Origin: Saccharopolyspora indica
GTDB taxonomy: Bacteria > Actinomycetota > Actinomycetes > Mycobacteriales > Pseudonocardiaceae
Direction: 5' to 3'
Assembly (NCBI RefSeq): GCF_027853965.1
Contig: NZ_JAQGLB010000015.1
Location: forward strand, 124,001 to 188,000
DNA: 64,000 bases
This document shows, one piece after another, positions 52,154-61,324 of this stretch. The position numbers were made by a program, and so were the translations under genes. The notes below the pieces were generated by a model. It was not told where the DNA came from. It saw only the letters and a program-made list of their open reading frames with translations, and did not search any database. Numbering within the stretch: position 1 is the first letter of the stretch; every line of letters begins with the position of its first letter.

Positions 52154-54079
52154 GTGCTTGACCGCCAGGAACCCCACCCGCTCGCACCGCTGACCGCCGA
52201 CGAGATCACCGACGTGCGCCAGATCCTCGATGCCGCCGACGTGCTGCGCGGGACGACGCGGTTCTCCTACCTGGGGCTCGTCGAACCCGCCAAGGTCGAC
52301 CTCGCACGCCACGAGCGCGACGGCTCCGCCGTCGCCCGGTGGGCGCGGGCGCTGCTGCTCGACGTCGCCACCGGCGAGGCGCACGACGTGCGCGTGGACC
52401 TGGGCGAGCGCGCGGTGCGGTCGATCACCGCGATCGACGGCGAGCACGGCCAGGTGCCGGTGCTCGGCGAAGAGCACGACGTGGTCCGCGAGGTCATGGC
52501 CGCCGACGAAGGCTGGCGCGCCGCGCTGGAGAAGCGCGGGATCACCGATCCGGCCCACGTGTACCTGGCGGCGCTGTCGGCCGGTCGGTTCGAGTCCGTC
52601 CCGGACGGTGGGCGGCGGATGGTCCGCGTGCTCGCGCACTGGCGGCCCGATCCGTCCACAATGGTCTGGGCGCACCCGGTCGACGGGCTCGTGGCCTACG
52701 TGGACCTCATCGCGCGAGAGGTCGTGGAGATCGTCGACACCGGCGTCCTGCCGATCCCGCGGGAGTCGGGCGACTACGACGATCCCGCGGTCTCCGGCCC
52801 GCCCCGGACGACCCAGCGGCCCATCGAGATCACCCAGCCGGAAGGACCGAGCTTCACGCTCACCGACGGCGTGCTGAGCTGGGAGAACTGGCACGTGCGG
52901 CTCGGCTACGACATGCGCGAGGGGCTGGTGCTGCACCAGGTCGGGTTCACCGACGGCGGCGAGCTGCGGCCGGTCGTCCACCGGGCCTCGGTCGCCGAGA
53001 TGGTCGTGCCCTACGCCGACCCCGGCCCGATCCGGTTCTGGCAGAACTACTTCGACACCGGCGAGTACCAGCTCGGCAGGCTCGCGAACTCGCTGGAGCT
53101 GGGCTGCGACTGCCTCGGCGAGATCACCTACCTCGATGCGACCGTCGCCGACGGCCGCGGCGAGCCGACGACGATCGCCAACGCCATCTGCGTCCACGAG
53201 GAGGACGCGGGCGTGCTGTGGAAGCACACCGACCCCGCCAACGGCAGCAGGCAGACCCGGCGCCAGCGCAGGCTGGTGATCTCGTTCTTCACCACGGTCG
53301 GCAACTACGACTACGGCTTCTACTGGTACCTCTACCTCGACGGCACGATCGAGCTGGAGTGCAAGGCCACCGGAGTCGTGTTCACCGCGTACTACGACGA
53401 GCGGATCGCGCCGCACGCTTCGAAGATCGCGCCCGAACTCGCGGCGCCCTACCACCAGCACCTGTTCAACGTCCGGCTCGACATGGCCGTGGACGGCGAC
53501 GTCAACGCCGTCGACGAAGTGGAGGTCGCGCGGATGCCGATGGGGGAGGGGAACCCGTTCGGCAACGCGTTCACGCGCTCGGTGCGCAGGCTCGCCAGCG
53601 AACGCGAGGCGCAGCGCATGGCCGCTCCCGAGCGCGGCCGGGCGTGGCACATCGTGAATCCGCAGCGGCGCAACCGCCTCGGCGACGAGACCGGCTACGC
53701 GCTGATCCCGCAGGGGCAGCCGACGCTGCTGGCCGACGAGCGCTCGGCCATCCACGGGCGGGCGGCCTTCGCCACCAAGCACCTGTGGGTCACCCGCCAC
53801 GACGAGACCGAGCGGTACCCGGCGGGAGATCTGGTGAACCAGAGCCCGGCCCACGCGGGACTGCCGCAGTTCGCCGAGGACGACCGCGATCTCGACGGCG
53901 CGGACCTGGTCGTGTGGCACACCTTCGGCCTCACGCACTTCCCGCGCCCCGAGGACTGGCCGGTGATGCCGGTCGACAGCTGCGGTTTCACGCTCAAACC
54001 CGCGGGCTTCTTCGACCGCAACCCGACGCTCGACGTTCCCGCGCCGTCGGGCGACCACTGCCACCGAGGGGGAGCCTGA
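52154..54079 (+). CDS. Copper-containing primary-amine oxidase
   Basis: TPQ/copper amine oxidase of 641 residues that converts a primary amine plus O2 to aldehyde, ammonia and H2O2. The cofactor motif TTVGNYDYGFYW gives Tyr385 as the topaquinone precursor. Copper ligands are His434 and His436 in PYHQHLFNV and a third in GLTHFPRPEDWPVMP (His595). The catalytic base is Asp301 in YFDTGEYQLG. GTG at 52154 has AGGAG just upstream. It is divergent from the importer operon and carries its own palindromic operator, so both are probably controlled by the LacI protein. The aldehyde it forms is a natural substrate for the aldehyde dehydrogenase of the same locus. Confidence 0.95.
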   Translation: MLDRQEPHPLAPLTADEITDVRQILDAADVLRGTTRFSYLGLVEPAKVDLARHERDGSAVARWARALLLDVATGEAHDVRVDLGERAVRSITAIDGEHGQVPVLGEEHDVVREVMAADEGWRAALEKRGITDPAHVYLAALSAGRFESVPDGGRRMVRVLAHWRPDPSTMVWAHPVDGLVAYVDLIAREVVEIVDTGVLPIPRESGDYDDPAVSGPPRTTQRPIEITQPEGPSFTLTDGVLSWENWHVRLGYDMREGLVLHQVGFTDGGELRPVVHRASVAEMVVPYADPGPIRFWQNYFDTGEYQLGRLANSLELGCDCLGEITYLDATVADGRGEPTTIANAICVHEEDAGVLWKHTDPANGSRQTRRQRRLVISFFTTVGNYDYGFYWYLYLDGTIELECKATGVVFTAYYDERIAPHASKIAPELAAPYHQHLFNVRLDMAVDGDVNAVDEVEVARMPMGEGNPFGNAFTRSVRRLASEREAQRMAAPERGRAWHIVNPQRRNRLGDETGYALIPQGQPTLLADERSAIHGRAAFATKHLWVTRHDETERYPAGDLVNQSPAHAGLPQFAEDDRDLDGADLVVWHTFGLTHFPRPEDWPVMPVDSCGFTLKPAGFFDRNPTLDVPAPSGDHCHRGGA

Positions 54080-54080
54080 C

Positions 54081-54713
54081 ATGCACGAGTTCGCGCGCTA
54101 CGCGGCACCGTCGACGGCCGACGAGATCGAGCTGGTCCGGCGGCACCCCTTCGCACTGGTGGTGAGCGCGGCTGGACAAGCGCCGGTCGGCACCCACCTG
54201 CCGGTGATCTTCCCGCAGCGAAGGGAAATCCCGGACTCCTGGGGGGACGTGACGCTGCTCGGGCACCTGGCGCGGGTCAACCCGCAGTGGCGCGACTTCG
54301 CCGTGAACCCGCAGGTGCTGATGGTGTTCTCCGGACCGGACGGCTACGTCTCGCCCTCGACCTACGGCTACACGCCGGCAGTGCCGACGTGGAACTACGC
54401 GGCCGTGCACCTCACCGGCGAGGTGGAGCTGATCGAGGACGCGGCGACCACGCTCGACGTCGTGGAGCAGACCGTGCTCGCGATGGAATCGCAGCGAGAT
54501 CCGAGCTGGGACATGACGTCGTCCCGGGCGAAGTTCGAATCGCTCGTCGAGCACGTGGTGGCGTTCCGGGTCCGGGTGCGGACCGCGCACAGCGTGTTCA
54601 AGCTGAGCCAGGACATGCCCGCCGACGTCCGCGAACGCGTCCGCGACGACGTCGCGAGAAGCGCCCCCGCGGGCGCGGAACTGGCCACCCTGATGCGCGA
54701 CCACGACAGCTGA
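54081..54713 (+). CDS. paiB: PaiB-family FMN-binding protein
   Basis: A 210-residue protein of the PaiB/FMN-binding split-barrel family. Seen are THLPVIFPQRREIPDSWG, the ligand segment YVSPSTYGYTPAVPTWNYAAVHL and KLSQDMPADVRERV near the C-terminus, all typical of PaiB. Family members were first described as negative regulators in Bacillus but bind flavin or heme, so the role may be enzymatic. The start lies one base after the amine oxidase stop, so the two are one unit. A link to polyamine or amine metabolism is plausible because PaiA/PaiB pairs occur with polyamine genes elsewhere. Confidence 0.88.
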   Translation: MHEFARYAAPSTADEIELVRRHPFALVVSAAGQAPVGTHLPVIFPQRREIPDSWGDVTLLGHLARVNPQWRDFAVNPQVLMVFSGPDGYVSPSTYGYTPAVPTWNYAAVHLTGEVELIEDAATTLDVVEQTVLAMESQRDPSWDMTSSRAKFESLVEHVVAFRVRVRTAHSVFKLSQDMPADVRERVRDDVARSAPAGAELATLMRDHDS

Positions 54714-54971
54714 CGCGTTCGGGGGCTGCAACTGCCCGAGAAGCTGCAGTCCCTCGGAACGACCGACAGGCGTGGACCTCGACCCCGGAGGACTTCGTCG
54801 AGAGGACGAATGCAGCCTCCGAACTCCTTGGTGAAGCTGCCCTGCAGCATCCAGAAGTGTGTTCGGGCCACACGGTGAGCTGACAGCGCGAGCGCTCTTG
54901 TCCATGACCGGCTTGAGTGTCCACCGGGACCCGGAAGTGTCCGGTTCCGCGCTCGAGGTGAAGGAGAGATC

Positions 54972-55112
54972 ATGGACGTCACCGAGATCCGTTCCGACGA
55001 GGGCATCGCCGCCTACGAATCACCCACGATCACCGACGCCGGCGAGTTCGCCGAGCAGACCAGGGGCGAATTTGGCGATTGGGCCGACTTTCCGGTCGGT
55101 CTGTGGCTCTGA
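54972..55112 (+). CDS. Lasso peptide precursor, predicted 15-residue core
   Basis: A 46-residue precursor with AAGGAG about six bases before the ATG. The leader carries the lasso recognition pattern YxxPxLxxxGxF as YESPTITDAGEF (15-26) and has Thr at the penultimate leader position (EQTR). The predicted core begins at Gly32 and reads GEFGDWADFPVGLWL. Gly1 and Asp8 give an 8-residue macrolactam ring, leaving a seven-residue tail with Phe9 and Trp14 as candidate steric plugs. Cyclase, RRE and protease genes follow. The core has no cysteines, so it would be a class II lasso peptide. Expected monoisotopic mass after cyclisation is 1689.78. Confidence 0.92.
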   Translation: MDVTEIRSDEGIAAYESPTITDAGEFAEQTRGEFGDWADFPVGLWL

Positions 55113-55132
55113 CCCGGAGTTGAGCACTGATC

Positions 55133-56956
55133 GTGACTGATAGCAGCGATTTCCCCGCGCGATGGTTCGTCGTGCTGCCCGACTCCGACGAGCACCGGGA
55201 GGTGCTGGAGCGGGTGCCGGCCACCGCGCGGCGGATCGCCTCGCACGCCTCCGGCCGACCCTGGCTGGTGGGAGACCTGCCGCCGGGGCAGTGCACGACC
55301 GTGGAGGCCGGAGATGTGCGGCTGGTGGTGTTCGGGCTGTGCCCGGACACCACCTCGGCGTTGACTCAGCAGCTCTCGCGGGTGCGTGGTGTGGAGGACC
55401 TGGACGGGCTGGCCGCCGCGCTGCCGGGCAGTTACCACCTGGCGCTGTCGGTTGACGGCCGGATGCGGGTGCAGGGAACGGCCTCCGGGCTGCGGCGCGT
55501 GTTCCACACCCGGCACGGCCGCGGCACCATCGCCGCTGACCGGGCCGACGTCCTGGCCGCGCTGACCGGTGCTGCGCTGGATGAGGACTGGCTCGCGCTG
55601 GGGATGCTCAGGTTCCTGCCGCACCCGCTGGCCGACCGGCGGACGTGGTGGCGCGGTGTGGGCGGTGTGCCCGCGGGATCGGCTCTGCTGTGGGAGGCCG
55701 ACGGGCAGCCCCGTGTGCGCCGGTGGTGGACACCACCAGCGCCGACCCGGCCGGTGGCCGAAGGCGCGGAGGCACTGCGCGAGGAGTTGGCCCGCGCGGT
55801 CGCACTCCGCGTGCGCCACACCTCACCAGATGTCCGGTTGGGGTGCGATCTGTCCGGTGGGATGGATTCGACCTCGCTGTGCTTGCTCGCCGACCACCAC
55901 GGCGCCGACCTGGTCACCGCCACGCTGAGCCTGAGCGACGCATCCAGCACCGACGCCAAGTGGGCCGACCTGGCCGCCGCGGCGATGCCCGGTCTGGACC
56001 GCTTCCACCTCGGCGCAGAGGACCTGCCCGCATGCTTCTCCGGCATCGACGGGGTCCACCCACCCACCGACGAGCCCTCTCCGATGCCGCGCGGCCGGGC
56101 GATATTCGGTCGGGTCGCCCTGCACTACACCCACCACGGGGTGGGGATTCAGCTGGCCGGGCATGGTGGCGACGAGGTCGTCGCCGCTCCTGATGCCTAC
56201 CTGCACGAGCTGGTTCGCCGTGATCCACGCACGGCCCTGCACCACCTTCGTGGCCACCGGGCACGACGTCGCTGGAGCAAGGCTCGCATCGCGCGAGGAC
56301 TGCTCGACCGCAGCGGCTACCAGCAGTGGCTGGCTGCGGAGGCGGGCCTGCTCACCGCACCCGACGAGGCGAGCGCGCTGTTCGGCTGGAGCCCACCGGT
56401 GCGGATGCCGCCGTGGGCCAGCAAGCACGCTGTGCGCGTGGTCGCCCGCGCGCTGCGCGAGGCGGCCGCCGACGCGCACCCGCTCGCGACCACTCGTGGC
56501 CAGCACGCTGCGCTGCAACGCATCCAGGGCGCGGGGTACTTCTACCGGTTGATGTGCCAGGAGCTCGGCAGCCCGCACACCGAACTGCCCTATCTGGACG
56601 ATCGCGTGATCGAGGCGTGCCTGTCGGTGCGGCTGGCCGACCGCGGCACTCCCTGGCGGTTCAAACCGCTGCTGACCGAAGCGATGCGCGGCATCGCACC
56701 GGCCGAGTTCCTGTCCCGCACCACCAAAGACACCGCCAACCTGGACTGCTTCCAGGGGCTGCGCACCCACCGCGACCGAGTGCTGGAGATGGTGGACTCC
56801 TCACCGCTGGTCCAGCACGGACTGGTCGATGCGGCCGCGCTGCGCGCCGCCGTGATCTCCCCGCACCCACAGCGGTGGGCGGCGTTGGAGTACACGCTGT
56901 CCTGCGCGAGCTGGCGACCCCACACCCCGATCACGATCTCAGGAGCACCGGCATGA
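55133..56956 (+). CDS. Lasso peptide cyclase (asparagine-synthetase-like macrolactam synthetase)
   Basis: Enzyme of 607 residues that adenylates the Asp8 side chain of the core with ATP and lets Gly1 attack it. The C-terminal half has the PPi-loop CDLSGGMDSTSLCLL and the downstream GHGGDEVV and ELPYLDDRVIEACLSV motifs of asparagine synthetases. The N-terminal glutaminase-like domain is degenerate and lacks the N-terminal cysteine, which is the rule for lasso cyclases. GTG start, 20 bases after the precursor stop; ATGA overlap with the RRE gene. Confidence 0.93.
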   Translation: MTDSSDFPARWFVVLPDSDEHREVLERVPATARRIASHASGRPWLVGDLPPGQCTTVEAGDVRLVVFGLCPDTTSALTQQLSRVRGVEDLDGLAAALPGSYHLALSVDGRMRVQGTASGLRRVFHTRHGRGTIAADRADVLAALTGAALDEDWLALGMLRFLPHPLADRRTWWRGVGGVPAGSALLWEADGQPRVRRWWTPPAPTRPVAEGAEALREELARAVALRVRHTSPDVRLGCDLSGGMDSTSLCLLADHHGADLVTATLSLSDASSTDAKWADLAAAAMPGLDRFHLGAEDLPACFSGIDGVHPPTDEPSPMPRGRAIFGRVALHYTHHGVGIQLAGHGGDEVVAAPDAYLHELVRRDPRTALHHLRGHRARRRWSKARIARGLLDRSGYQQWLAAEAGLLTAPDEASALFGWSPPVRMPPWASKHAVRVVARALREAAADAHPLATTRGQHAALQRIQGAGYFYRLMCQELGSPHTELPYLDDRVIEACLSVRLADRGTPWRFKPLLTEAMRGIAPAEFLSRTTKDTANLDCFQGLRTHRDRVLEMVDSSPLVQHGLVDAAALRAAVISPHPQRWAALEYTLSCASWRPHTPITISGAPA

Positions 56957-57204
56957 CACCGCAACTGCACCCCAGCGTCGTCGCCACCACGACCGACAGC
57001 GGAATGGTGCTGCTCCACCAGGATTCGGGCCGCTACTACGAGCTCAACCCGACCGGCGCGACGATCGTCCAGTCCCTGGCCGACGGCACCGACCCGGTGC
57101 AGGAACTGATGCGGCGAACCTCGGTATCCCAGGACCGAGCAGCCCAGGACGTCAGCACCTTCCTCCAGTCCCTGCACTCCCGCGGACTGGTGGTGCAACG
57201 ATGA
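56953..57204 (+). CDS. Lasso RiPP recognition element (PqqD-like, B1)
   Basis: An 83-residue PqqD-fold protein that binds the precursor leader and brings it to the protease. Typical elements are LLHQDSGRYYELNPTGATIVQSLADG and the C-terminal helix FLQSLHSRGLV. ATGA overlaps at both ends lock it between cyclase and protease genes, the usual order for split B1/B2 lasso clusters. Confidence 0.93.
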   Translation: MTPQLHPSVVATTTDSGMVLLHQDSGRYYELNPTGATIVQSLADGTDPVQELMRRTSVSQDRAAQDVSTFLQSLHSRGLVVQR

Positions 57205-57656
57205 CCAGGCCAGCGGCTGTCACTGCCGTCCCACCGCTGGTGTGGTGGCGGCGTCCCCCAGTACTGGTGGCGGTGACCGGCGCGTGGTGGCTGGCGCGTC
57301 AATCACCTGCACGCATCCAGACCGTGCTGACGAAACTGCGGCGCGGCGCCAGACCGGCCACCTACCCGCAAGCCCTCAAAGCCCGAAACGACGTGCTGGC
57401 CACCAGCGTGCAATGCCACGGCGAGGGCTGCCTGCAACGATCGCTGGCCACAGCGCTGCTGTGCAGGCTGCGGGGCACCTGGCCGACGTGGTGCACCGGG
57501 GTACGCACGCACCCGTTCGGCGCACACGCCTGGGTCCAGGTCGGTGACCGCCCGGTCGACGAACCATACCCGGACGACTACTACCGGCCGATGCTCGTCG
57601 TAGCCCCCGGCCCAGGAACACGTTCCACGGTGAAGCCCCGACCAAGCCAGCGTTGA
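57201..57656 (+). CDS. Lasso peptide leader protease (B2, transglutaminase-like)
   Basis: Cysteine protease of 151 residues that removes the leader after the RRE delivers it. The catalytic cysteine is in HGEGCLQRSLATALL, the histidine in HPFGAHAWVQV and the acid follows in DRPVDEP, the Cys-His-Asp order of this family. No exporter or isopeptidase gene follows in the next 380 bases, so release must depend on other genes. Confidence 0.92.
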   Translation: MTRPAAVTAVPPLVWWRRPPVLVAVTGAWWLARQSPARIQTVLTKLRRGARPATYPQALKARNDVLATSVQCHGEGCLQRSLATALLCRLRGTWPTWCTGVRTHPFGAHAWVQVGDRPVDEPYPDDYYRPMLVVAPGPGTRSTVKPRPSQR

Positions 57657-58036
57657 CGGCTGGAGTTCGCGTGCGTGCTTGGGAGACGAACCAACACAGG
57701 TGCTGACCGCAGCGGACTGGGCGTGGAAGTGGACGTGACGGTGGCGCCGTGTTCGGCGGCCGGGTCGTGGCACTGCGCGACTCGATTGGGCCTGCCATCG
57801 ACCGGAGCGGCCTACGAACGGCGTGCGGGATGACCCGTTGATCTGGGTCAGCTTCGTGCACCAGCTCCGCCACGTCGACGGCTACGTCCGGGACACTCTG
57901 ACGAGACAGGAGCCTGCGGCACCCTCTACTGTGCATCCGAATCCGGCATCAAGTCAGCGGTACAGCTCATGCTGCTGGGGCTCATGGGGGACTTGAGCCG
58001 CGGACGTGCAAACGCCAGGCGGATCAAATCGTCACG
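57657..58036. other. Non-coding gap after the lasso cluster
   Basis: About 380 bases without a convincing gene, hairpin terminator or recognisable remnant. It separates the lasso cluster from the convergent frameshifted gene and may mark the cluster boundary. Confidence 0.55.
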
Positions 58037-59271
58037 TCAGGAGAGCAGGCGCATGGCGAGCACGGTCCCATCCGGGAGGACCGACACCGGGCCATTCCAC
58101 GAGTCGTTCGAGGAATGGCTGGGCCAGGCGGAGCGGCGCTCGTAGATCTCGCGGCGATACTGCTCCACCCGTCCATCGGCCAAGAAATGGAGCAGGTCGT
58201 CCGCAACGCCGGAGAAGGCCTCAACACGGGTCCCGTTCAGCCGGAAGACGTGGTCGGTGCCGGTGAAACGAATGCCGAGGAAAGTGTGGGCCACATCCTG
58301 CACGCTACCGGCGGCCGCGTGCGCGAATCCGGTGAAGTGCTTCCGCCCTTGGCGGTCGGTCAAGTACTGAGTGGTCGCTCCTCCGCCGCCGGCAAATGCC
58401 GTCAGTCCAGCGGCGGCCGTGCGCGCGAGCACCCGCCCAAACCATTCGTACCGCTCCGGTGTGACGTGGAAACCGGTGACCGAAGTACGGGGCTTGTCTC
58501 CCTCGGCGGGCAGTCGGATTTCGGGGAAGTGATGCGCATCGCTGAGCTGGACGTCCAGACCGCCACCCTCGGCGTGGGGCCTGCTCAGCCAGCCATCGCG
58601 TCCCTCGGCGCAGAGTGCGTGAACGGTGACATGGCCGTCCGGGGGCAGCCCGGTGCTGAAGATCAGGACTGGCGTCTCGTTCAAGTGCCCGATGTGCACC
58701 GCCTCCACGTGAGCCGATGCGGATGCGAGTTGGCCATGAGCGAACGCAGTGTTGCTGTGATTGCCCTTGCAGGCGATCGGGAGCGCCAGGGAAGGCTCTC
58801 CCGGCTTCCACAGTTCGGCGAAGAACTGCGGGCGGTAGTTACCTCGTGCGACCCAGCCGGCGCGCAGCGTCGTATCCGCGGGCACGATCGAGACCATCCG
58901 GTCCGGATAGCGCTGCGCCAAGACCCGCTGGGCCGCCACCAGTGCGAAGCCGATGCCGAGCTCGCCCGACTGGAGAGTCTTGTAGTGCTCCGCCGTCACC
59001 CTGCCCTCATCGGACAGCTTCATGAAGGAACCGGTGTCTCCGGTCAGCGCCTGGCCGTACTTGAGCGCTCCCCAATGCTCGGCGAGTCCGCGCGCGGCTC
59101 CTCGTCGGCATCCGCTGCGGCAGCGGCCACGGCGCCAACCAGCTTGGAATCCGAGCGGAGGGAGATGTTCGAACGTTGGGCAAGATCCCTCAACACGTCT
59201 TCTGCCGACTTCAACACCATTCCCCCTATGGGCCCGTAGACGGACTGCACTCGGTACTGTGTGATCGACAC
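58037..59271 (-). pseudogene. Frameshifted gene of an uncharacterised actinobacterial family
   Basis: The N-terminal part (MSITQYRVQSVYGPIGGMV from the ATG at 59271) is in one frame and stops at 59044. The rest continues in another frame from about 59095 (RGLAEHWGALKYGQALTGD) to the stop at 58037. The two parts together would make a normal protein of about 410 residues, so a single-base deletion near 59090-59110, or a sequencing error, best explains the break. The body (HYKTLQSGELGIGFALVAAQRVL, ELWKPGEPSLALPIACKGNHS, GGGGATTQYLTD) reads as coding and has no other break. I do not know its function; ELWKP and ACKGNHS hint at a nuclease-like core but this is weak. A programmed minus-one shift is possible but less likely. 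Confidence 0.7.
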
Positions 59272-59402
59272 CGACGTGCAACGCTACGTTTTCGATCACA
59301 CACGCGCTTCCGCGCAACGAGTGATGCGGGTCGAGGATCTTGGTTGGTCCACGGTGATGTGGCGCTGGTCGGCTCGTGCGGCAGAGCGTTGAGATTCAGG
59401 CG

Positions 59403-59516
59403 GTGACGGCCACCGACTGGGTGGTCGTTCGGGTGTGGGAGCACGAAGATCCCGAAGAGGCAGCCGACCGCACCGCGCAAATGGGCCGCGATCGCAAGGG
59501 CTACCGGTCAAGTTAA
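59403..59516 (+). pseudogene. C-terminal remnant of a Vsr-like mismatch endonuclease
   Basis: A 37-codon open frame reading TATDWVVVRVWEHEDPEEA to a TAA at 59514. The segment WVVVRVWEHE is the C-terminal signature of very-short-patch-repair (Vsr) and related PD-(D/E)XK endonucleases. The rest of the gene, with the catalytic residues, is absent upstream. No cytosine methyltransferase partner is in the window. It lies beside tRNA-Leu and is probably the last trace of a mobile restriction/modification or repair module. Confidence 0.72.
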
Positions 59517-59672
59517 TAGCGCTGTGGTTATCGCGGCGGAGAAGTTGGGTCTTGAGACACTTGCGGCCGAGACGACTGGCGGGGAGGTGCGTACCCGAAA
59601 GGATTTGCACCCCCACTGGTAAACGCGCAGGCTGGAGAGTTGAGGTGTTGAGTGGTCGACAGCTTCTGCATC

Positions 59673-59704
59673 AAAAATCCCAGGTCAAAGACTTGACCTG
59701 GGAT
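59673..59704 (-). terminator. Rho-independent terminator of tRNA-Leu
   Basis: On the minus strand a perfect 12-bp stem, ATCCCAGGTCAA with its complement, and a 4-base loop (59677-59704) is followed by a T-run. It lies 8 bases past the 3' end of tRNA-Leu. Confidence 0.92.
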
Positions 59705-59711
59705 GATCTTG

Positions 59712-59796
59712 TGTCCGAGGGGGGACTTGAACCCCCACGCCCTTAATCGGGCACTAGCACCTCAAGCTAGCGCGTCTGCCATTCCGCCACTCGGAC
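59712..59796 (-). tRNA. tRNA-Leu (anticodon GAG)
   Basis: An 85-nt class II tRNA on the minus strand. The acceptor stem GTCCGAG pairs with CTCGGAC. The anticodon arm CTAGC-TTGAGGT-GCTAG gives anticodon GAG, which reads CUC and CUU. A long variable arm and the T-loop GGTTCAAGTCC are present. CCA is not encoded. A strong terminator follows. Confidence 0.96.
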
Positions 59797-59915
59797 ATCT
59801 CGGGTCACCCTCGTGCTCCGGGGGTTCCCGCTGTGTTGTGTAGATAGATTAGCCCATGGTCATCCGGGGGTCGACGGCACCCCCCTCTTTCGGGCTCGGG
59901 TGATAGAAATGCCTG

Positions 59916-61268
59916 GTGAGCGAGCACAGCGGTTTGTCCGGTACTGATCATGAGGCGGGGTTGCGGCTGGCCGAGGAGGAGGTTGTCGGCCTGGCCAGCG
60001 ACTTGATCCGCATCGACACCACCAACACCGGTGATCCCGAGACGCTCGTGGGCGAGCGTGCCGCCGCCGAGTTCGTGGCGGGCAAGCTCAGCGAGGTCGG
60101 GTACGAGGTCACCTACGTCGAGTCCGGGGACCACCCCGGGCGGGGCAACGTCATCGCGCGGTTGCCCGGGGCCGATTCCAGCCGGGGCGGGTTGCTGGTG
60201 CACGGGCACCTGGACGTCGTGCCCGCCGATCCCGCCGAGTGGTCGGTGCACCCCTTCTCCGGTGCCGTTCAGGACGGGTACGTGTGGGGCCGCGGTGCGG
60301 TCGACATGAAGGACATGGTCGCCATGAGCCTGGCGATCGCGCGGCGGTTCAAGCGGGACGGCATCGTGCCGCCGCGGGACGTCGTCTTCGCGTTCCTGGC
60401 CGATGAGGAGGCCGGGAGCTTCCACGGGGCGCAGTGGCTGGTCGACCACCGGCCGGAGCTGTTCGAAGGGTGCACCGAGGCCATCAGCGAGGTCGGCGGG
60501 TTCTCCGTCACGCTCAAGGACGGTGTGCGCGCTTACCTGGTCCAGAGCGCCGAGAAGGGCATTCGCTGGCTGAAGCTGCGGGTCAGGGCGCGGGCCGGGC
60601 ACGGGTCGATGGTGCACGACGACAACGCCGTCACCAAGCTCTCCGAGGCCGTCGCCAAGCTCGGCAACCACCGGTTCCCGCTGGTGCTGACCGACTCGGT
60701 GCAGGAGTTCCTCGCCGGCGTCACCGAGATCACCGGGTGGGACTTCCCGGACGACGACGTCGAGGGCGCGGTCGCCAAGCTCGGCAACCTGTCGCGGATG
60801 GTCGGGGCGACGCTGCGCGACACCGCCAACCCGACGATGCTCACCGCCGGGTACAAGCACAACGTCATCCCGTCGGTGGCCGAGGCCGCGGTGGACTGCC
60901 GGATCCTGCCCGGGCGGGAGGAGGCGTTCGAGCGGGAGCTGGCCGAGCTGCTCGGTCCCGACGTGGAGCGCGAGTGGGTCGGGCTGCCGCCGGTGGAGGC
61001 CAAGTTCGAGGGGCGGATCGTGGACGCCATGAGCGCCTCGCTGATCGCCGAGGACCCCGGGGCCAAGGCGCTGCCCTACATGATGTCCGGGGGCACCGAC
61101 GCCAAGTCGTTCAGCCGGCTGGGCATGAGCTGCTACGGCTTCGCCCCGCTGAAGCTGCCCGCCGACCTCGACTTCAGCGCGCTGTTCCACGGCGTGGACG
61201 AGCGGGTTCCGGTGGATGCGCTGCAGTTCGGCGTGCGAGTGCTGGACCGGTTCATCCGCAACAGCTGA
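59916..61268 (+). CDS. M20-family metallopeptidase
   Basis: Zinc peptidase of 450 residues from the M20/M25/M40 group, which hydrolyses dipeptides or N-acyl amino acids. Metal and catalytic residues are in LVHGHLDVVPAD, with His and Asp, in WGRGAVDMKD, where Asp bridges the two metals, in LADEEAGSFHGA with the catalytic Glu pair, and in MSGGTDAKSF near the C-terminus. The dimerisation lid (RARAGHGSMVHDDNAV) interrupts the catalytic domain as usual. GTG start. It is downstream of tRNA-Leu on the opposite strand. This arrangement looks like stable chromosome rather than accessory DNA. Confidence 0.92.
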   Translation: MSEHSGLSGTDHEAGLRLAEEEVVGLASDLIRIDTTNTGDPETLVGERAAAEFVAGKLSEVGYEVTYVESGDHPGRGNVIARLPGADSSRGGLLVHGHLDVVPADPAEWSVHPFSGAVQDGYVWGRGAVDMKDMVAMSLAIARRFKRDGIVPPRDVVFAFLADEEAGSFHGAQWLVDHRPELFEGCTEAISEVGGFSVTLKDGVRAYLVQSAEKGIRWLKLRVRARAGHGSMVHDDNAVTKLSEAVAKLGNHRFPLVLTDSVQEFLAGVTEITGWDFPDDDVEGAVAKLGNLSRMVGATLRDTANPTMLTAGYKHNVIPSVAEAAVDCRILPGREEAFERELAELLGPDVEREWVGLPPVEAKFEGRIVDAMSASLIAEDPGAKALPYMMSGGTDAKSFSRLGMSCYGFAPLKLPADLDFSALFHGVDERVPVDALQFGVRVLDRFIRNS

Positions 61269-61324
61269 CTGTCAGAGGTGTCTGGTTTCATCCACCCCGT
61301 AGTTGATCATCGGGGAGGTGCGGC

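Noticed and set aside
57657..58036. Search for a lasso exporter or isopeptidase downstream
   Set aside because: No convincing frame in the gap, and the next gene is convergent and unrelated.
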